64,000 bases of DNA, taken from the NCBI RefSeq assembly GCF_030272615.1, contig NC_081412.1, positions 689,572,083 through 689,636,082 of the forward strand, in the 5' to 3' direction. The DNA is from Cryptomeria japonica (Eukaryota; Streptophyta; Pinopsida; Cupressales; Cupressaceae). Within the stretch, counting starts at the first letter, position 1; every line of letters starts with the position of its first letter. The notes under the pieces are model-generated. The model was given only the letters and a program-made list of their open reading frames with translations. It was not told the origin of the DNA and made no database searches. Shown here piece after piece: positions 24,020 to 36,276 of this stretch. The position numbers and the translations under genes are program-made.

Positions 24020-25118
24020 TAAAATTTAAATTATCTTTTGATTTTTTATAGAAATTGTGAATGTAATGGCTTACCTCGAGTATCCTTAGTGCAAAATATG
24101 GAGCGAATTTGTACTTAGAAATGTTTATAGCAATGGAATATTGTTGCTCAAGATGGTTCTTGGAAAGAAGCCAACTGACAACATATATGAAGGAATGAAC
24201 TCATATAAGTGGGTGATTAGATGTTTCCCAAATACAATAGCAAAAGTTGTTGATAGCAATTCGCCACGAGTTGTTAACAACAATGATGAAGATAAGGCAT
24301 TCATCCACCTTGTGCAATTTATCTGTTTGGATTTGCTTTGCAAAAGATTCCCCTTGAAGAATGATGACAGATGAAGTACGATTAAAATTGTAGGAATATT
24401 ACATTCTATCCTACAGAACTTTCTTGGAACTGCAATTCAAAGTTTTCTGTTACCCTCATCTCATTTGCTGGTGAGTAGGAGTGTTGTTGGCAAATAATGA
24501 TGAAAGATAAAGCTCTACATTTCAAACAATAAAAATCTCAAACGATACGACATTGCAATACCTTTCAATAGTTTGCACATCTTTATAAAATTTTACTTTT
24601 GATCTGGGTGAAACATTGTCTCACAGCTATTTTCAGTTTAGAATGCTATTTTCCAAGATCCTTGTGCTTGTGAGTGCTTTGTTATTTGGCATTACAATAA
24701 TGATATATGTAACGGATTTATCACAATCTGTGTTTTATTGTACATTATTTAGTAACCAGTTATTCACTATCACAAATAATAAGAATCTATTGGGTACTTA
24801 TGCACTGTGATTTTACATTCTGATAATTTAGGCAGTATTTAAACAAGTAACAACATTTAAAGGTGCTATTGAATGGCCAATAGGTACAAATATTTATTGT
24901 CTTTTGAGCCAAGCACTACATAGATTGACTGCCAAAAAAATCTTAATGTGTATGGCTTGCCAACAAGTCTACAAATATTTGTGCCTATCACCCTTCAACA
25001 ACACTTAATTAAGTGTTGTGACTAGTTATTTGGCATGTGGCCATCAAAAAATAATAGCCACATTTGCTTTATGTATAATTCTTTTCATTTTGCCCATATT
25101 CTAGAATGGGTGCTTTAG
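24020..25118. other. Unassigned stretch with a small foldback-like segment
   Basis: No gene is recognised. Between 24,875 and 25,075 there are short inverted repeats (ATAGGTACAAATATTT near 24,880 against AAATATTTGTGCCTAT near 24,974) and a perfect 22-bp palindrome at 24,998-25,019. These may be the remains of a small non-autonomous DNA element; no target duplication was identified. Confidence 0.4.
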
Positions 25119-25123
25119 GGTTG

Positions 25124-28100
25124 AGTTGTGACGTTTTCACACATCGCCCCGTTGCAAATGGGGACCCCTAGTTTATTTTGCTTTTAAGGTTAGGATTTTG
25201 TCTTCAATTTCTCTAGCCTCTGCAAATGAGTTAAGTTTGTTGAAATTTGGAGGAGTCTTTGAAATCCATGAGGAGGAAAAGTGGTCAAATGGATGTTTTG
25301 ATGCTACAGATGGGCTCAGATAGGTCTAAGGAGTAAAATCGCAATTTCTTGGGGTCAATTCTAACAACTTGCTTTTTAAAGGAAATTTGTCTTTTTGCTT
25401 TTTCCTAAATTTAAGAAGTTTTGTTTTTGCCATTTTGGGGCCAATCGGGGAACTTGCTTTCTCTACCTATTTTTTTTCCTAAAAATAGAAAGTTGCTTTT
25501 TGCTTTTTTCGGGATCATTGATGATTTCAAGATCAGAGGACGTGTCGGGTTGGAAAAATCCATCTAGAATGGACCAAATTCAAAAGATGTGTTCTTGAAA
25601 AGCTAAGTTGAAGATCATGGCAAAATGGTCAAGTTTGGAATCAAGATCAAGAAATTCCTTGTTCAAATCATGGAGGTCACCTAGAAAGAGGAATGTTTTC
25701 AATTGGAGATCATGGAAGGATAAATTATATGTATGCATATGCAAGTTTGCCCTCTCTATGCTAAGTTATACATGTGCATATGCAAAGTCCGCCCTCTCTA
25801 GGTGGGCAATCATACGTGTGCAGATACAAAGTCTGCCCAAACATAAGTGAAAAGTTGTGTGGCACTCTGCAAAGTTCGCCTTAGCTGCATTAAAACTTCC
25901 CAAACCCATGGTGAAGTCTTCCTTAGGAAGGGGTAAGAAAAGTGTTCAATTGTTGGCATATTGATGAAGAGGAAAAAGTCGGAATTATGGCTAAGGGTTA
26001 AGACATGGTAAATGTTCCTCATCAACACACAAGTTCACCTTGGTAGGTTGACAAAGTTCCTTGTGCTATCATGAAGTTCGCCTAAGGGAGTGTGTTAAGA
26101 AAGGAATGAAGTTTTGAATCATCATGACAACATCATGAAAGTTCTTCACTACCATGTAGAGTCTGCTTTTCAAGATGGAAAATTTCCAAAGCAAGATCAA
26201 GTCTGCCCATGGAGGATGAAAGAAAATATGGTTGAGTATTGCAAGAAAGTGGTAAATCAAGGTGAAGTTCTCATGAACATTTTCCTATCCAAACACTAAA
26301 TCAGCCTTTTAAACAGGAAAGTTCCTTGTCTATCAGCAAAGTCCACCCTATGGCATGATAATAAGATTAGGAAAAATCCCCAAATCATGATGAAGTTTGC
26401 CCTTGGTGGAGAAATGCAAGTTTTGGAAGAAAAGAAAGCAAGTGTGGAAAAGAAAGAATCAAATTCACCAAAGTTGAGAAAGGAAAGTTTGATTGAGTTG
26501 AAGTGAATTAAAACACACCAAAAAATTAAAAATTAAAAAAAATTTCATCCAACATGAAGAGAAAGTTTGGGAAAAGTGTTTGAAATCTTTGGATTAAAAC
26601 ACAAAAGCTAGGGGCATGAAAAAGGTTCACCTAAATAGAAAAAGTTTGAATTTTTGGCAAAATAGGAAAAGGAAATAAAGTAGGAGTTTGCCTAAGGAAG
26701 GAGCTTTAAACCTAGCAAAAAGAATTGAAAATCAAGGTGGAAATTTGCCCAAAGAGAGAAGGCTTCTAGAATGAAGCAAGGAAAAAAGAAGAATTGCCAC
26801 TAAGTTTTAAATCAAAACACAAAAAAACAGAGCCAAGTAAGTTCGAATCACCTATAAACATAAGCATTGGCGAATTCATTATGCACACCTTGCTTCTCAT
26901 GCTTAGAATTCAAATTCCTTCAAGAGGTTCTTCCAAGTTGTGAAGTAGATTTTTAAGGTGTAATTGCAGGTACAAAATAATTTCAAGGAAGAGTTCATAC
27001 ATTTGAAGACAAATCAAAAGCAATTCTCTGAGAAATTTTCTCAATTTTTTTTAGGTCTAAAAACATTCTCAAGACAAATTTTCAGGATTTTAAACTTAAA
27101 AATTCCCTCTTTCAATTTGAGTTTCTGATTCTCATACCTGCACATGGATTTCCTTTGCAATTTTTTCGAATTACATCAGGGAAATAATATTGATTTTTTG
27201 TGCTTTTCAAATTTTGAAGAAAGAAAGTTTAAAAATCAGACTTAATTCTATGATTTCAAGAGTTTTTCTAAGTCCGATTTTAAATTTTAGAACGTAACTA
27301 AGTCTGATTTCCATTTCTAAAGTTCATAATCAAACATTTAATTCCATAATTTCAAAGTTTTTCTAATTTTGATTTTTGTTTTTCAGACTTTACTTAGTCT
27401 AATTTTGGGTCTAATTTCAAGAAGTTAATCATAAAATTAGAGTTATCTTTTGAAATTTATCATATAACATCATGCCTATTTCCCTAACTTAGGAATTTTT
27501 TCATATTTTCCAGATAGCTGATGTCAACTTAGGAAGGGATTTCCAAAAAGGTGAAGATGAAACAAAGGAACTAGTTGGAAAGATGATTCCACAATGCATG
27601 AAAGGACAACATTCACGCCTCAAGGTGGAATCCAAATATGAATGGAACAATGAAGGACTTGCACTTTATCAAGATATTCAAGAAGATCAAGTCATCCAAG
27701 GATAAAAGGCTTTACACAATACCTTGGATTTCTCTTGGAAGTCCAAAATCAAACACAACAGATTCCACAGCAAGGAGCGATAAGTTCAAGAAACAACGAG
27801 GATGAAGAAAATGTTCTAATCATCTTGAATTTCCTTCGGAAATCCAAGAGTAAGGGTCAATACAAGGAGGCAATCCTTGTTGAGGAATGTTGCAACATGA
27901 AGTCAAGATCTCCACCCAAGAATCCAAGTCTAAGGCAAGGAATTTCATGATCAAGGATAGAAGTTAGTTTTTGAAGAGTTAATCAAAGTTGGAAACTTGA
28001 TCATCCAAAAGATATTGCCTAAGGTATCAACACTTCTTCATGATGGGTAATCAAATATGCAAGGCAAGCTGAGGTGGCATCCTAGTCATCAATCAACCAA

Positions 28101-29123
28101 TCCAAGAGTTCCAAGTCAGACATGTCTAGGTGCAATGAACTAGACTCAACAAGTGAAAGATATTAAATGGCTCCTATTTTCTCATTGGTCCAATTTGGAT
28201 AACTTTGCTAGTTTGCCCTAATTAGGTTTTATGTTTAATCTTGGCCATTGATCTTAAATCAATCTGGGCCATTGCTTTTTAATGGGGTGCCTATATAAAC
28301 CCTCCTCTCATTTGTAAAGGGAGAGATTTATGAGAAATCATTGTAATAATATTTTTTAAGTGCTAAGATATAATTCATTGTTCAATTGTTGGTGAATATT
28401 GTCTACTTTTGCAAGTTAGCATGGTTTCTTGGCTCTCCTTAGAATAGATTTCATTTCCAAGTTGTTAGATTGAATGAAGGATTTGATAGAATTGCTCAAT
28501 GTGGAATGATGTGTTCATACTCTTGATAATTGGATGATTTCAATTATCGTGCAAAGTTAGCCTAAATCAGCAAATGAAATTTAAATTATATTGCTTTATT
28601 CATTGTTCAAGATGTTGGTAAATATGAGTGATATGAAAATCTTTTGATTTCCTTAGAAGATTGCACCATTCTTGTGTAGTTGTTGAATTTGGCAAAGCAA
28701 GAATTGGTTTTGGATTCCACTTTTACAATTTCTCTCTCCCGAATTCATAAGATTAGATTAGGATTAGAAGTAGCTTCCTAAACCCTCATCCTTTTGCCTT
28801 TTTTTTTCCAAGTCTTAATAGAAGTAGGATTGAAAAGAAACTCATTGCAAAACCATTCCCCAAAAGAGAAAGTTACAAGTCTCGGCAATCAATAGAATCC
28901 TTTGATTGATTCACTCTTCGAACAATTTTGTAAGTCCCCCTTGAGATTACCAGCTTATCACAACGAACCAACTGAGACTATCCGCATGTATCTGGAACCT
29001 TGGAGTCATCTTTGTGATCACATAGTTTGTCTATTTAGCACATAAAAGATTTTGATCAAGAGAGAATAGGATATCTCTAGGTATTTTATTTTGAGTTTCA
29101 CGTGCATAAAAAACACACCAATA
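25124..29123 (+). mobile_element. Giant solo LTR G2 (4,000 bp)
   Basis: It is flanked by a perfect 5-bp duplication GGTTG (25,119-25,123 and 29,124-29,128). The termini AGTTG...CAATA are one-base variants of the TGTTG...CAACA termini of G1. The first 60 bp and the final 800-900 bp (promoter, R, U5) align with G1. The U3 is different and contains repeated AAGTTCGCC/AAGTCTGCC-type motifs (about 25,730-26,400). No primer site, gag or pol is inside, so this is a solo LTR. Confidence 0.88.
28291..28299 (+). promoter_or_regulatory. TATA box of giant LTR G2
   Basis: CTATATAAA is followed within about 20 bp by CTCATTTGTAAAGG, the same arrangement as in G1 (5,052-5,060). It puts the U3/R boundary about 3.2 kb into the LTR. 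Confidence 0.7.
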
Positions 29124-29264
29124 GGTTGATGTGAATTTGAAGAAAATGTTGTCGCTTGGGGGATGTTTTCTCTAGTTCCATTGTACATGCTAAACAACCA
29201 TTTTTTCAATATAGTGTTGAGTGATAGTTTTTTAGAGTCTGCATTCCTGAGAAATCGACACTAA

Positions 29265-29490
29265 TCTACCTTCATTTCCCCAACCAAACTTTTATTTTAA
29301 AATGTTGAACGTGCTCAAAATTTAAATTATCATGTAATTTATGCTATTCATACCTAAGCATTACAAGTACAAGGAATGTTTAAATAGCTTGAGGAATCTT
29401 GTAAATCTTCATCAGATTTGTATGCTTTGCACTATGATAAACCTATGAAATTCCACATAGAATCCAATGTGCATTGATATGGATACACCC
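29265..29490. repeat. Dispersed repeat X, copy 2
   Basis: Related to 22,335-22,590 in the same orientation. It stops abruptly at CACCCTA (about 29,492), where the Gypsy-type LTR begins. The segment just upstream (29,220-29,265) resembles 10,733-10,786, suggesting a third, truncated copy there. Confidence 0.65.
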
Positions 29491-29492
29491 TA

Positions 29493-30401
29493 TATCATGC
29501 CCCCACTGTAAATAGTAGTCACCTTATGATGCCAATGATCATTTAGCGATGAAATTAAACTTTCCTTTTGGGTAGCAATCCTTAATACTAATTTTGTTTA
29601 AACCCAAAAATCATGAAAACGCAAAATACATAGGACAACCGACCAAAGTAGGGCACAATATACAAATAGTTGACCCTGAAGGGGCACAATATAAAGGCAG
29701 CCAACCATGAAAAGACATAATGCAAAGGCAACCGACCATGGGAAGGCATGATATAAAGGCAAAGATAGAAAGGAGGCATCTCTTCAAAGACCAAGGGTTA
29801 TGACCCTTCCAACCATGGGGATATAAAAGGGATGAAGTCTCATTAAGTAAGGGAGGATGCAACAAGGGAAAAGGAAACTAGAAAAAATAAGTTTAAAAGT
29901 AGAAATAAATACTTATTGTTATAAAAAAATAGATCAACAATCATGTTTGAAATCAATGTGAAATGTTTTATAGGAAGATGCAACAATACCCGTCTTCCCT
30001 CATCAAGCACACCACCCCAATATGGATGGACTAAGAGTCCTACCATACTTGTGGGCCAAGGGGCCAAATGAATTGGAGGCTCATTTTGTGCCCTTGGGCA
30101 TCCTATAAAGCTTTCCATGGGAATCCTAATATGGTTAACTATAGGAATAAGCTATGAAATAGATATGGATGATTTTAGGACACTTTAATTTTAATAAAGA
30201 TTGTTTATATATGATCATAGATTATTGATGTTAATTCTTTGATGTTAATTAATTTTGTTTATAAGATATTTAGGATTTTCTCTAAATTAGCATTACAATT
30301 ATGTAATTTTATTGTAGAATTCTATTTGTAAATGAATTGCATTTTGTAACAATTGTTATTTTTGGGAAAAAGTTAGGTATATCCTGAAAGGGAACATTGC
30401 A
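29493..30401 (+). repeat. 5' LTR of a Gypsy-type element F
   Basis: The right end GGGAACATTGCA abuts a primer-binding site (30,404-30,415, AGTATCAGAGC, one change from the initiator Met-tRNA complement). The left end is placed at TATCATGCCCCC, a decayed match to TGTAATGTCCCC, where repeat X stops. A TATA box, ATATAAAAGG, is at 29,821-29,830. About four 31-36 bp imperfect repeats (29,636-29,763, core CCGACCATGGGAAGGCA) lie in U3. The left end is uncertain. Confidence 0.6.
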
Positions 30402-31195
30402 ATTAGTATCAGAGCCTTCATTCTGCTAGCTTGTAGGGAAACAAGTATGACCTCTCACTTTTATGGTATGATGACTTGGCCAGATAGCTATCATATGGCT
30501 GCAATATCTTTGCTTACAGCCTCTAGATCCCTGCATATGGCTATCAATTTTAAAGTTGAGAGTATGACTTGATCATAATTTTCACATGAAATCTCTATTT
30601 TTGAGATTCATCAATATTGTTTTTGGCATCTTAAAAAATCAAGAAAATGATGCACGCCATGGAGTTCTATGTGGTTTTGAAGGTCTTAATTTGTTCTTGG
30701 CGACCAGGGCTTCGCCCCTCAACCCTACCTTGTATCGCGACAAGAAGCACACCCTAGTGTTGCCCCAAGATCCTACGAGGGGTGCTGCCCCTTGACACTA
30801 TTAGTGACACTACCCCCAAACCCCTACAAGGGGCACTACCCCTTAAACCTGCTAGGGGCATTTTCCCCAAACACCCATTTGATTTTTAAAGTACACTACA
30901 CGTTTGAATTTGCATAGTATAACTCATTGTCTACACTTTTGTCATTAGTCTTCTCGAATATTACTTGATGTTTACTTGTCTAGAAGATGACTTTTTCTTT
31001 TGGGAGAAATGATGTAGTTAGCATACAATGTCTATTGTTATGTTCGATAATATTGGCTATCCATTAATGTATACATTGTTTGTATTGAGTTGTTTGTCAT
31101 TCTTGGGTAGTTGTAAGCATCGATTCGTCAATGGTTGTGTTCCTCTTGGCAATCATCGAGACCTTTAAATATATTGTTTATTGTCAAGGAAGATG
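30402..31195 (+). other. Leader region of element F with GC-rich short repeats
   Basis: After the primer site there is no coding motif. At about 30,695-30,880 a GC-rich patch carries imperfect repeats of CTACGAGGGGTGCTGCCCCT and CTACAAGGGGCACTACCCCT, each partly self-complementary. They look like hairpin-forming leader repeats rather than a gene. Confidence 0.5.
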
Positions 31196-31200
31196 GTATG

Positions 31201-31578
31201 TGTTACAAGGTGTGTGCCCTTGGCCTCCTTGTGTTGTGTAGAGCAACGCTTGGGTTTGTGACATGGCTTAACCACCTCTTGTGGATTCTATAAGTCTAGT
31301 GGTTGTATCAGGCATCAACAGGTCAATCTTTTGGTGCAACAACAACTGTACTTCTAACAAGTGGTATTAGAACCTAGGTCACAAGTTCAAACCCCTTCGC
31401 TTGCACTAGGGGGTGTTGTTGTTGCAAGGTGTGCGCCCTTGGTATCCTTGTGTTGTGTAGTGCAATGCTCGGGTTTGTGACATGGCTTTATCACGTCTTG
31501 TGGATTCTATAAGTCTAGTGGTTGTATCGGGCACTAACAGGTTGATCTTTTGGTGCAACGATAACCGTACTTCTAACA
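31201..31578 (+). mobile_element. Complete TRIM (miniature LTR retrotransposon), 378 bp
   Basis: Two direct 159-bp LTRs (31,201-31,359 and 31,420-31,578) with termini TGTT...AACA differ at about 18 positions by eye. They are flanked by a perfect 5-bp duplication GTATG (31,196-31,200 and 31,579-31,583). The internal region is only 60 bp: a primer-site-like TGGTATTAGAACC directly after the left LTR and a purine tract AGGGGG just before the right LTR. There is no coding capacity, so it depended on enzymes from other elements. It sits inside element F. Confidence 0.93.
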
Positions 31579-32479
31579 GTATGATACAATGGGTTCAACT
31601 ATAATCCTTGGCTAACCATATCTGGTCTTCTTCTCTATAATAAATTCATGAGCAAATAAAGATATATTTTACTCTATACCTGGTATGCATTGTCATCTTT
31701 ATTATTACTTCATGTATTTAATTTATCAGACATAGCAGTAAACATTTAGCGTTGTTGCCTTAGCAATTCATGCCCTTAGATCCCTATAAAGACAAGAAGA
31801 GACCACAAGGTGGTCAAGGCCAAGAAATCGGGAGATATTTACAATTTGTAGAACAAAGAGAATGAAGAAGAAGATTACGAGAAACATTCGAGGAAAATCT
31901 AGTTGGATGATTCACAAGTTGGAGCCCTTCCCAAGAACAAAGTAAAAGTAAAAGTGTCAGCATGAGTCATAGTGGGGAGGAAAGAAAACCATTTGGTGAG
32001 GAAGGTACATGTTGTACAAGGAGTGAGTGAGAGGAGATTGTCAAGCACTTACCACTCTTGGATGAAACATATCTTGACCTTGTTGACCAGGTAGACAGCT
32101 CATCCATACAATCAACGTCAAACGAGGAGTATAAAGAAGGAAATCCATAACTCATAAACATATTCCGCCACATTAAGAATCTATCCATCTCAAGGGAATC
32201 AAGAATTTGAGGATCCGAACTGCAAACCCTTGGACAAAGGGCGCACAGGAACAAGTCAGAGCCAAAAAGTATCTGAAGTTTTGGAACAATAGAGACAGAT
32301 GTGTAAAGGACATGTGCGTGGCCAAGAGTGTAGGGAAAGCACCAAAGCATAGCAATCAAAATAGTCCACTTAGGTCCGACACACAAGGGAGTAAGCAAGT
32401 AAGAAGGATGGTGACTACTCCAACAAGTTTCAATGTGGATTGACAAAATTGCCAAAGCTCACAGGGAATGGGTTAGAAG

Positions 32480-33215
32480 ATCATCGAGGCATTGCAAGAC
32501 ATGCGAGACTATCTGGATAGTAAGCGATTAGATGGATGAAAACTATTGGCCTCATTTCCAACAACATTGTGGGGTATAGTCATTGATTGGTTCACATAAC
32601 TTGATGATGAATCCACAATCTCTTGGGATGCATTGAAGAGGGCATTCAAGGCCATGTTTAAATTACTATACAATGACCATGAGATCGTTGCCAAAATTTA
32701 CAATACCGAACAACGAAAACATGAGAATGTATGAGCTTACAACTGTAGGCTCAAGGAATTGTTGGTAAAACTGGAGAAGCAACCCATTCACAAACTGAAG
32801 AAGAATTGGTTCATCGAGGGATTGATCCCTTTGCTGAGAAAGAAAATGAAGGTGATACCTCCATCCTATACACCAATGCTAATAATCAAACGATGGACAT
32901 TGAGAGTGAAAATTAAACATTCTCCTGAGGGAAGAGGAGGATAGACAATGACGAGCACCAAAGATAGCAACGATTATAAATTGAAAGCAGTCTGAGCCCT
33001 ACAATGGGATATGATGAGAATGATGAAAGAGTTGAAGGCAGAGAAAGGAACCAATAAAGAAACCAATGAACTATGTGTATTGAGTGCAAAATTAAGGGGC
33101 ACACAGAAGGTAATTGCCCTATAAAGATGTTTTGTGAGATTTTTCAGGTGTTGGATAATTCAATAAAAGAGTGCCCATGTAATTTGAACAATAGAAGTAC
33201 ACAAGTACTCTTCAT
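32480..33215 (+). pseudogene. Gag relic of element F with zinc knuckle
   Basis: A degraded Retrotrans_gag domain can be followed: SFPTTLWGIVIDWFT, then TISWDALKRAFKAMFKLLY, then a long helical part (LKELLVKLEKQPIHKLKK). A CCHC knuckle, CIECKIKGHTEGNC, follows at about 33,076-33,118 with a second Cys cluster after it. At least two in-frame stops are present. The frame is cut at 33,215 by solo LTR H. The Trp and basic-rich pattern fits Gypsy Gag better than copia. No protease or RT is recognised downstream of the interruption (54,495 onward). Confidence 0.7.
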
Positions 33216-34205
33216 TGTAATGTTCCCTACTAGGAGGATGCCAATTTACCAATAATTAACATATATCATTAAATATTATTATTGCCTTAAATTAAGCATT
33301 TGAGATTAGAGAACAACTAATTCTTCATAATACAATCAATAACCAATTATATTTAGGGTTTATCCTTATTACTTCCCTAACCCTTACAGAGGATGGTGAA
33401 TTATTGTGCTAGGGCACTTGTAAACCAATCTATAAGCTGTCTCCCTCAAGGTTTTAGGAACACAAGTCCATACCCCATTTTGGGACTTCTCTCTCAAGGT
33501 TTCAGGAACACCTATTCATACCCCATCTTGGGACTTACCTATCTTGTGAGGAATTACTCTACCTCTCCCTACACAAACCAACCTATACTCTTGCAAGCAA
33601 TAGTGAATGATTAAAGTCTAGGCCATTAATATAATAGTCTTTCATGTACTATGAATGCATATGAAATTAAGTATGTCTATAATACATATTGCAGTCTATA
33701 TTAATATTACTATTAAATTCTAAATAAGAACATTATCGGACTTCATATATTAAGCACATCCCCATGCATACCACCAAGAACAAGGATGTTGCTGCCTATA
33801 ACTTAATAACAGTTTTGATTTGATCTGATCAATGGTAATGATACTGGAGGCTTTTGATTCCTTTCGTTTATATCTCTTAATGTGAGGGAGAGGTCACACC
33901 TCTTCATCATGTATGCCCTTTGGCAAGAGACATACCCTTTCACCATTAGCACCCTTTGAAAGAGTGCAACTCTTCATTATTTCTGTACTTTGAAAGGGAC
34001 ACAACCTTTCATAATCAGATTTGCACTTCTTATTTAAATCAGATCTACACTTCTTATTTAAATCAGATCTGCACTTTGGATTCCCAAATTATCCCCCCTT
34101 CAAATGAGTTATCTTCCCCCTTTTATACCTCATATTTGGGGGAGTCAACTTATCATTTCATGCCTTTTGACCATTCATTAACTTTAATCAAATTTTTATT
34201 ATGTT
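33216..34205 (+). repeat. Solo LTR H, left part (right part 54,409-54,494)
   Basis: It starts TGTAATGTTCCC after TTCAT (33,211-33,215). The other end, GGGGACATTACA, is at 54,483-54,494 followed by TTCAC, giving a 4-of-5 target duplication. The intervening 20 kb is a LINE with its own nested insertions. Joined, the LTR is about 1.08 kb. It holds two roughly 55-bp repeats (33,437-33,540, core ATACCCCAT.TTGGGACTT) and three 23-bp repeats of AAATCAGATCTACACTTCTT (34,017-34,080). It is inserted in the gag relic of element F. Confidence 0.75.
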
Positions 34206-36276
34206 TAATTATATTCTTTTTTTTTTATATTGAATAAATAAGATAAAATGGTACAAGAATTATCGAAACCGACTGGTCATACCACGACCACGAGTCTAAT
34301 TATATAGGATCAAACTTAGATTAAATGTTGAATACATAGACTCAGTAGCATGGATGAGCAAAGGAGCTAAACAAAAAGTACACCCTATACTCAATGCTAG
34401 ACATCCTAAAGATGGGGGGACATCCAGCTATCTAGTTGTCGATCCTAGAGGTCCAACCAAGAGGACCCTCCATCCATATAATCTATTTGTCTTCCCTCAC
34501 TAGGATTGCTCCATGTGCGGCAAGCTGAGTAATGAACTCTCTCTTAGCTCTCCTGCCTTCATTGATTTCTGGTACACCGACTGTAAGGGCATTGACAAAG
34601 GGGGTCCTTTCTATGTTCTCCCTACTCCAAGTGAAACCATACGAAAGTTCTGAGATGTATACCCTAGTATAACCATCCTCAAGGAATCTTTCGAACTTCT
34701 TTGTGGATAGCCTCATCACCAGGGTGACCTACGTTTCAACATAATGTGTAGTAAGTCTATGAAAAGACTCAGTAAGCTTTCTAGCCCTACCTTGGAACTT
34801 ATCTTCATCCATGATAATCCATATGTACCATAAAATTTCATAGGTTAGAACAAACCAGAACAAATTACAATCTTTTTTCAAGTCTTGTATAGAACCAATA
34901 ATTATGTTTAGAATATTAACATTTCCAGAAATAGAAATTCCAAAGAGAAGCCATATCTCTCTAGCAATGATACAATAAAAAAATAGGTGTTGAATATTCT
35001 CAGTCACTTTACACAAGTTACATATATCAAAAGAATTTTGATAATTTCTACATGGTATCTTATTAATTAGGACCAACAACCATTTAAAACATTTCTTCTT
35101 AGGAGCTACATTGCTGCTCCATAAATTTTCAAAAATATGCTTCCATTTGCCATCATTCCAATCAGTATGCCAAACATCATTAACATGTGAAAAAATGGAA
35201 TTACTTGCAGTTAAAGAATTATAAACATTTTTAGCCTTAACATTAATAAGCAAGGTGTCATCCTTCCAGGTGAAGGTGGAAAATCTATCATTGTCCACTA
35301 GGCAACTCTTAGGGAGTTGCAACATATTACAAGCCTCCCTTAAATGGAATATGTTCTCCAATTGGATGCAGGCAGGGAGAAAGTCTAGGATAACTCAGCC
35401 CAAGGGATCAGTTGTTCCTTATTGATAAGATCTTTAAAGCACTTTATACCTTTATTAGCCCAGTTCTTAGCCGAGAACCCTTGAACAAGGGCGAGGGGTT
35501 TCCCCTTATGAAACACTTTCCACCAAATTGACCTCTTACTGCTAATGGAAAGATTGTTGCTAACCCTACAATTAGATATCTAGGCCCTAACATTATCCCA
35601 CGCCTTCCAGATGGTTTTGAACACTATGGAGCCTAGGATAGATACCGAGAAATTCCCAGCAACAAGGTCACTAAAGGGAAGATTCTTCCATGCCTTGGCC
35701 TGCTTGGGGACCGCCATCTTGATGTTATTCTTGACTAGGGCCTTCCAAGAGAATGAAGAATCCATTTAGTTGCAAGTGATATCCCTTGAATTCTTAAATC
35801 TTTCAGACCTAGGCCACCATCCATCTTATCCCTAAAACACCACTCCCTTTTAACCAAAAGCCTCTTCCTACCTCCTCTCCCATCAGACCACAAGAATTTC
35901 CTTATAAATTTTTGTACCTCATGCACTTGGTAATTACAAAAAATCCACACCAATGCATAATAGATAGTATATGATGATAGGATCTTCTGGCACACTGGGA
36001 TCATCCCTGCTAGGGTCAGGTAATGCATGTCCCACTTGTTAAGCTTCTTGATTAGTTTGTCCTTAATCCAACACCACATATCCTTCATGCAAGGGGAAAC
36101 TGAAAAGGGGATGCCTATATATCTATCTGACTTGCAAGTCCCCCATTGATATCCATACTTGGAAATCCAGTCAGGCGAGGAATCTTGCCATCCCAGTAAC
36201 AAGGATTTAGCTTGTGAGATTTTGGCCCCGGAGGCTTCATTGAAGAGCTTAAGCTTATTAGTATAAAGTGGAAAAT

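Noticed and set aside
30695-30880. GC-rich patch as organelle-derived DNA or an rRNA fragment
   Set aside because: It consists of short imperfect repeats and does not match any rRNA or organelle gene motif that I can recognise.
31967-32455. 162-codon open frame on the minus strand
   Set aside because: It is antisense to the F gag region and has no motif of its own.
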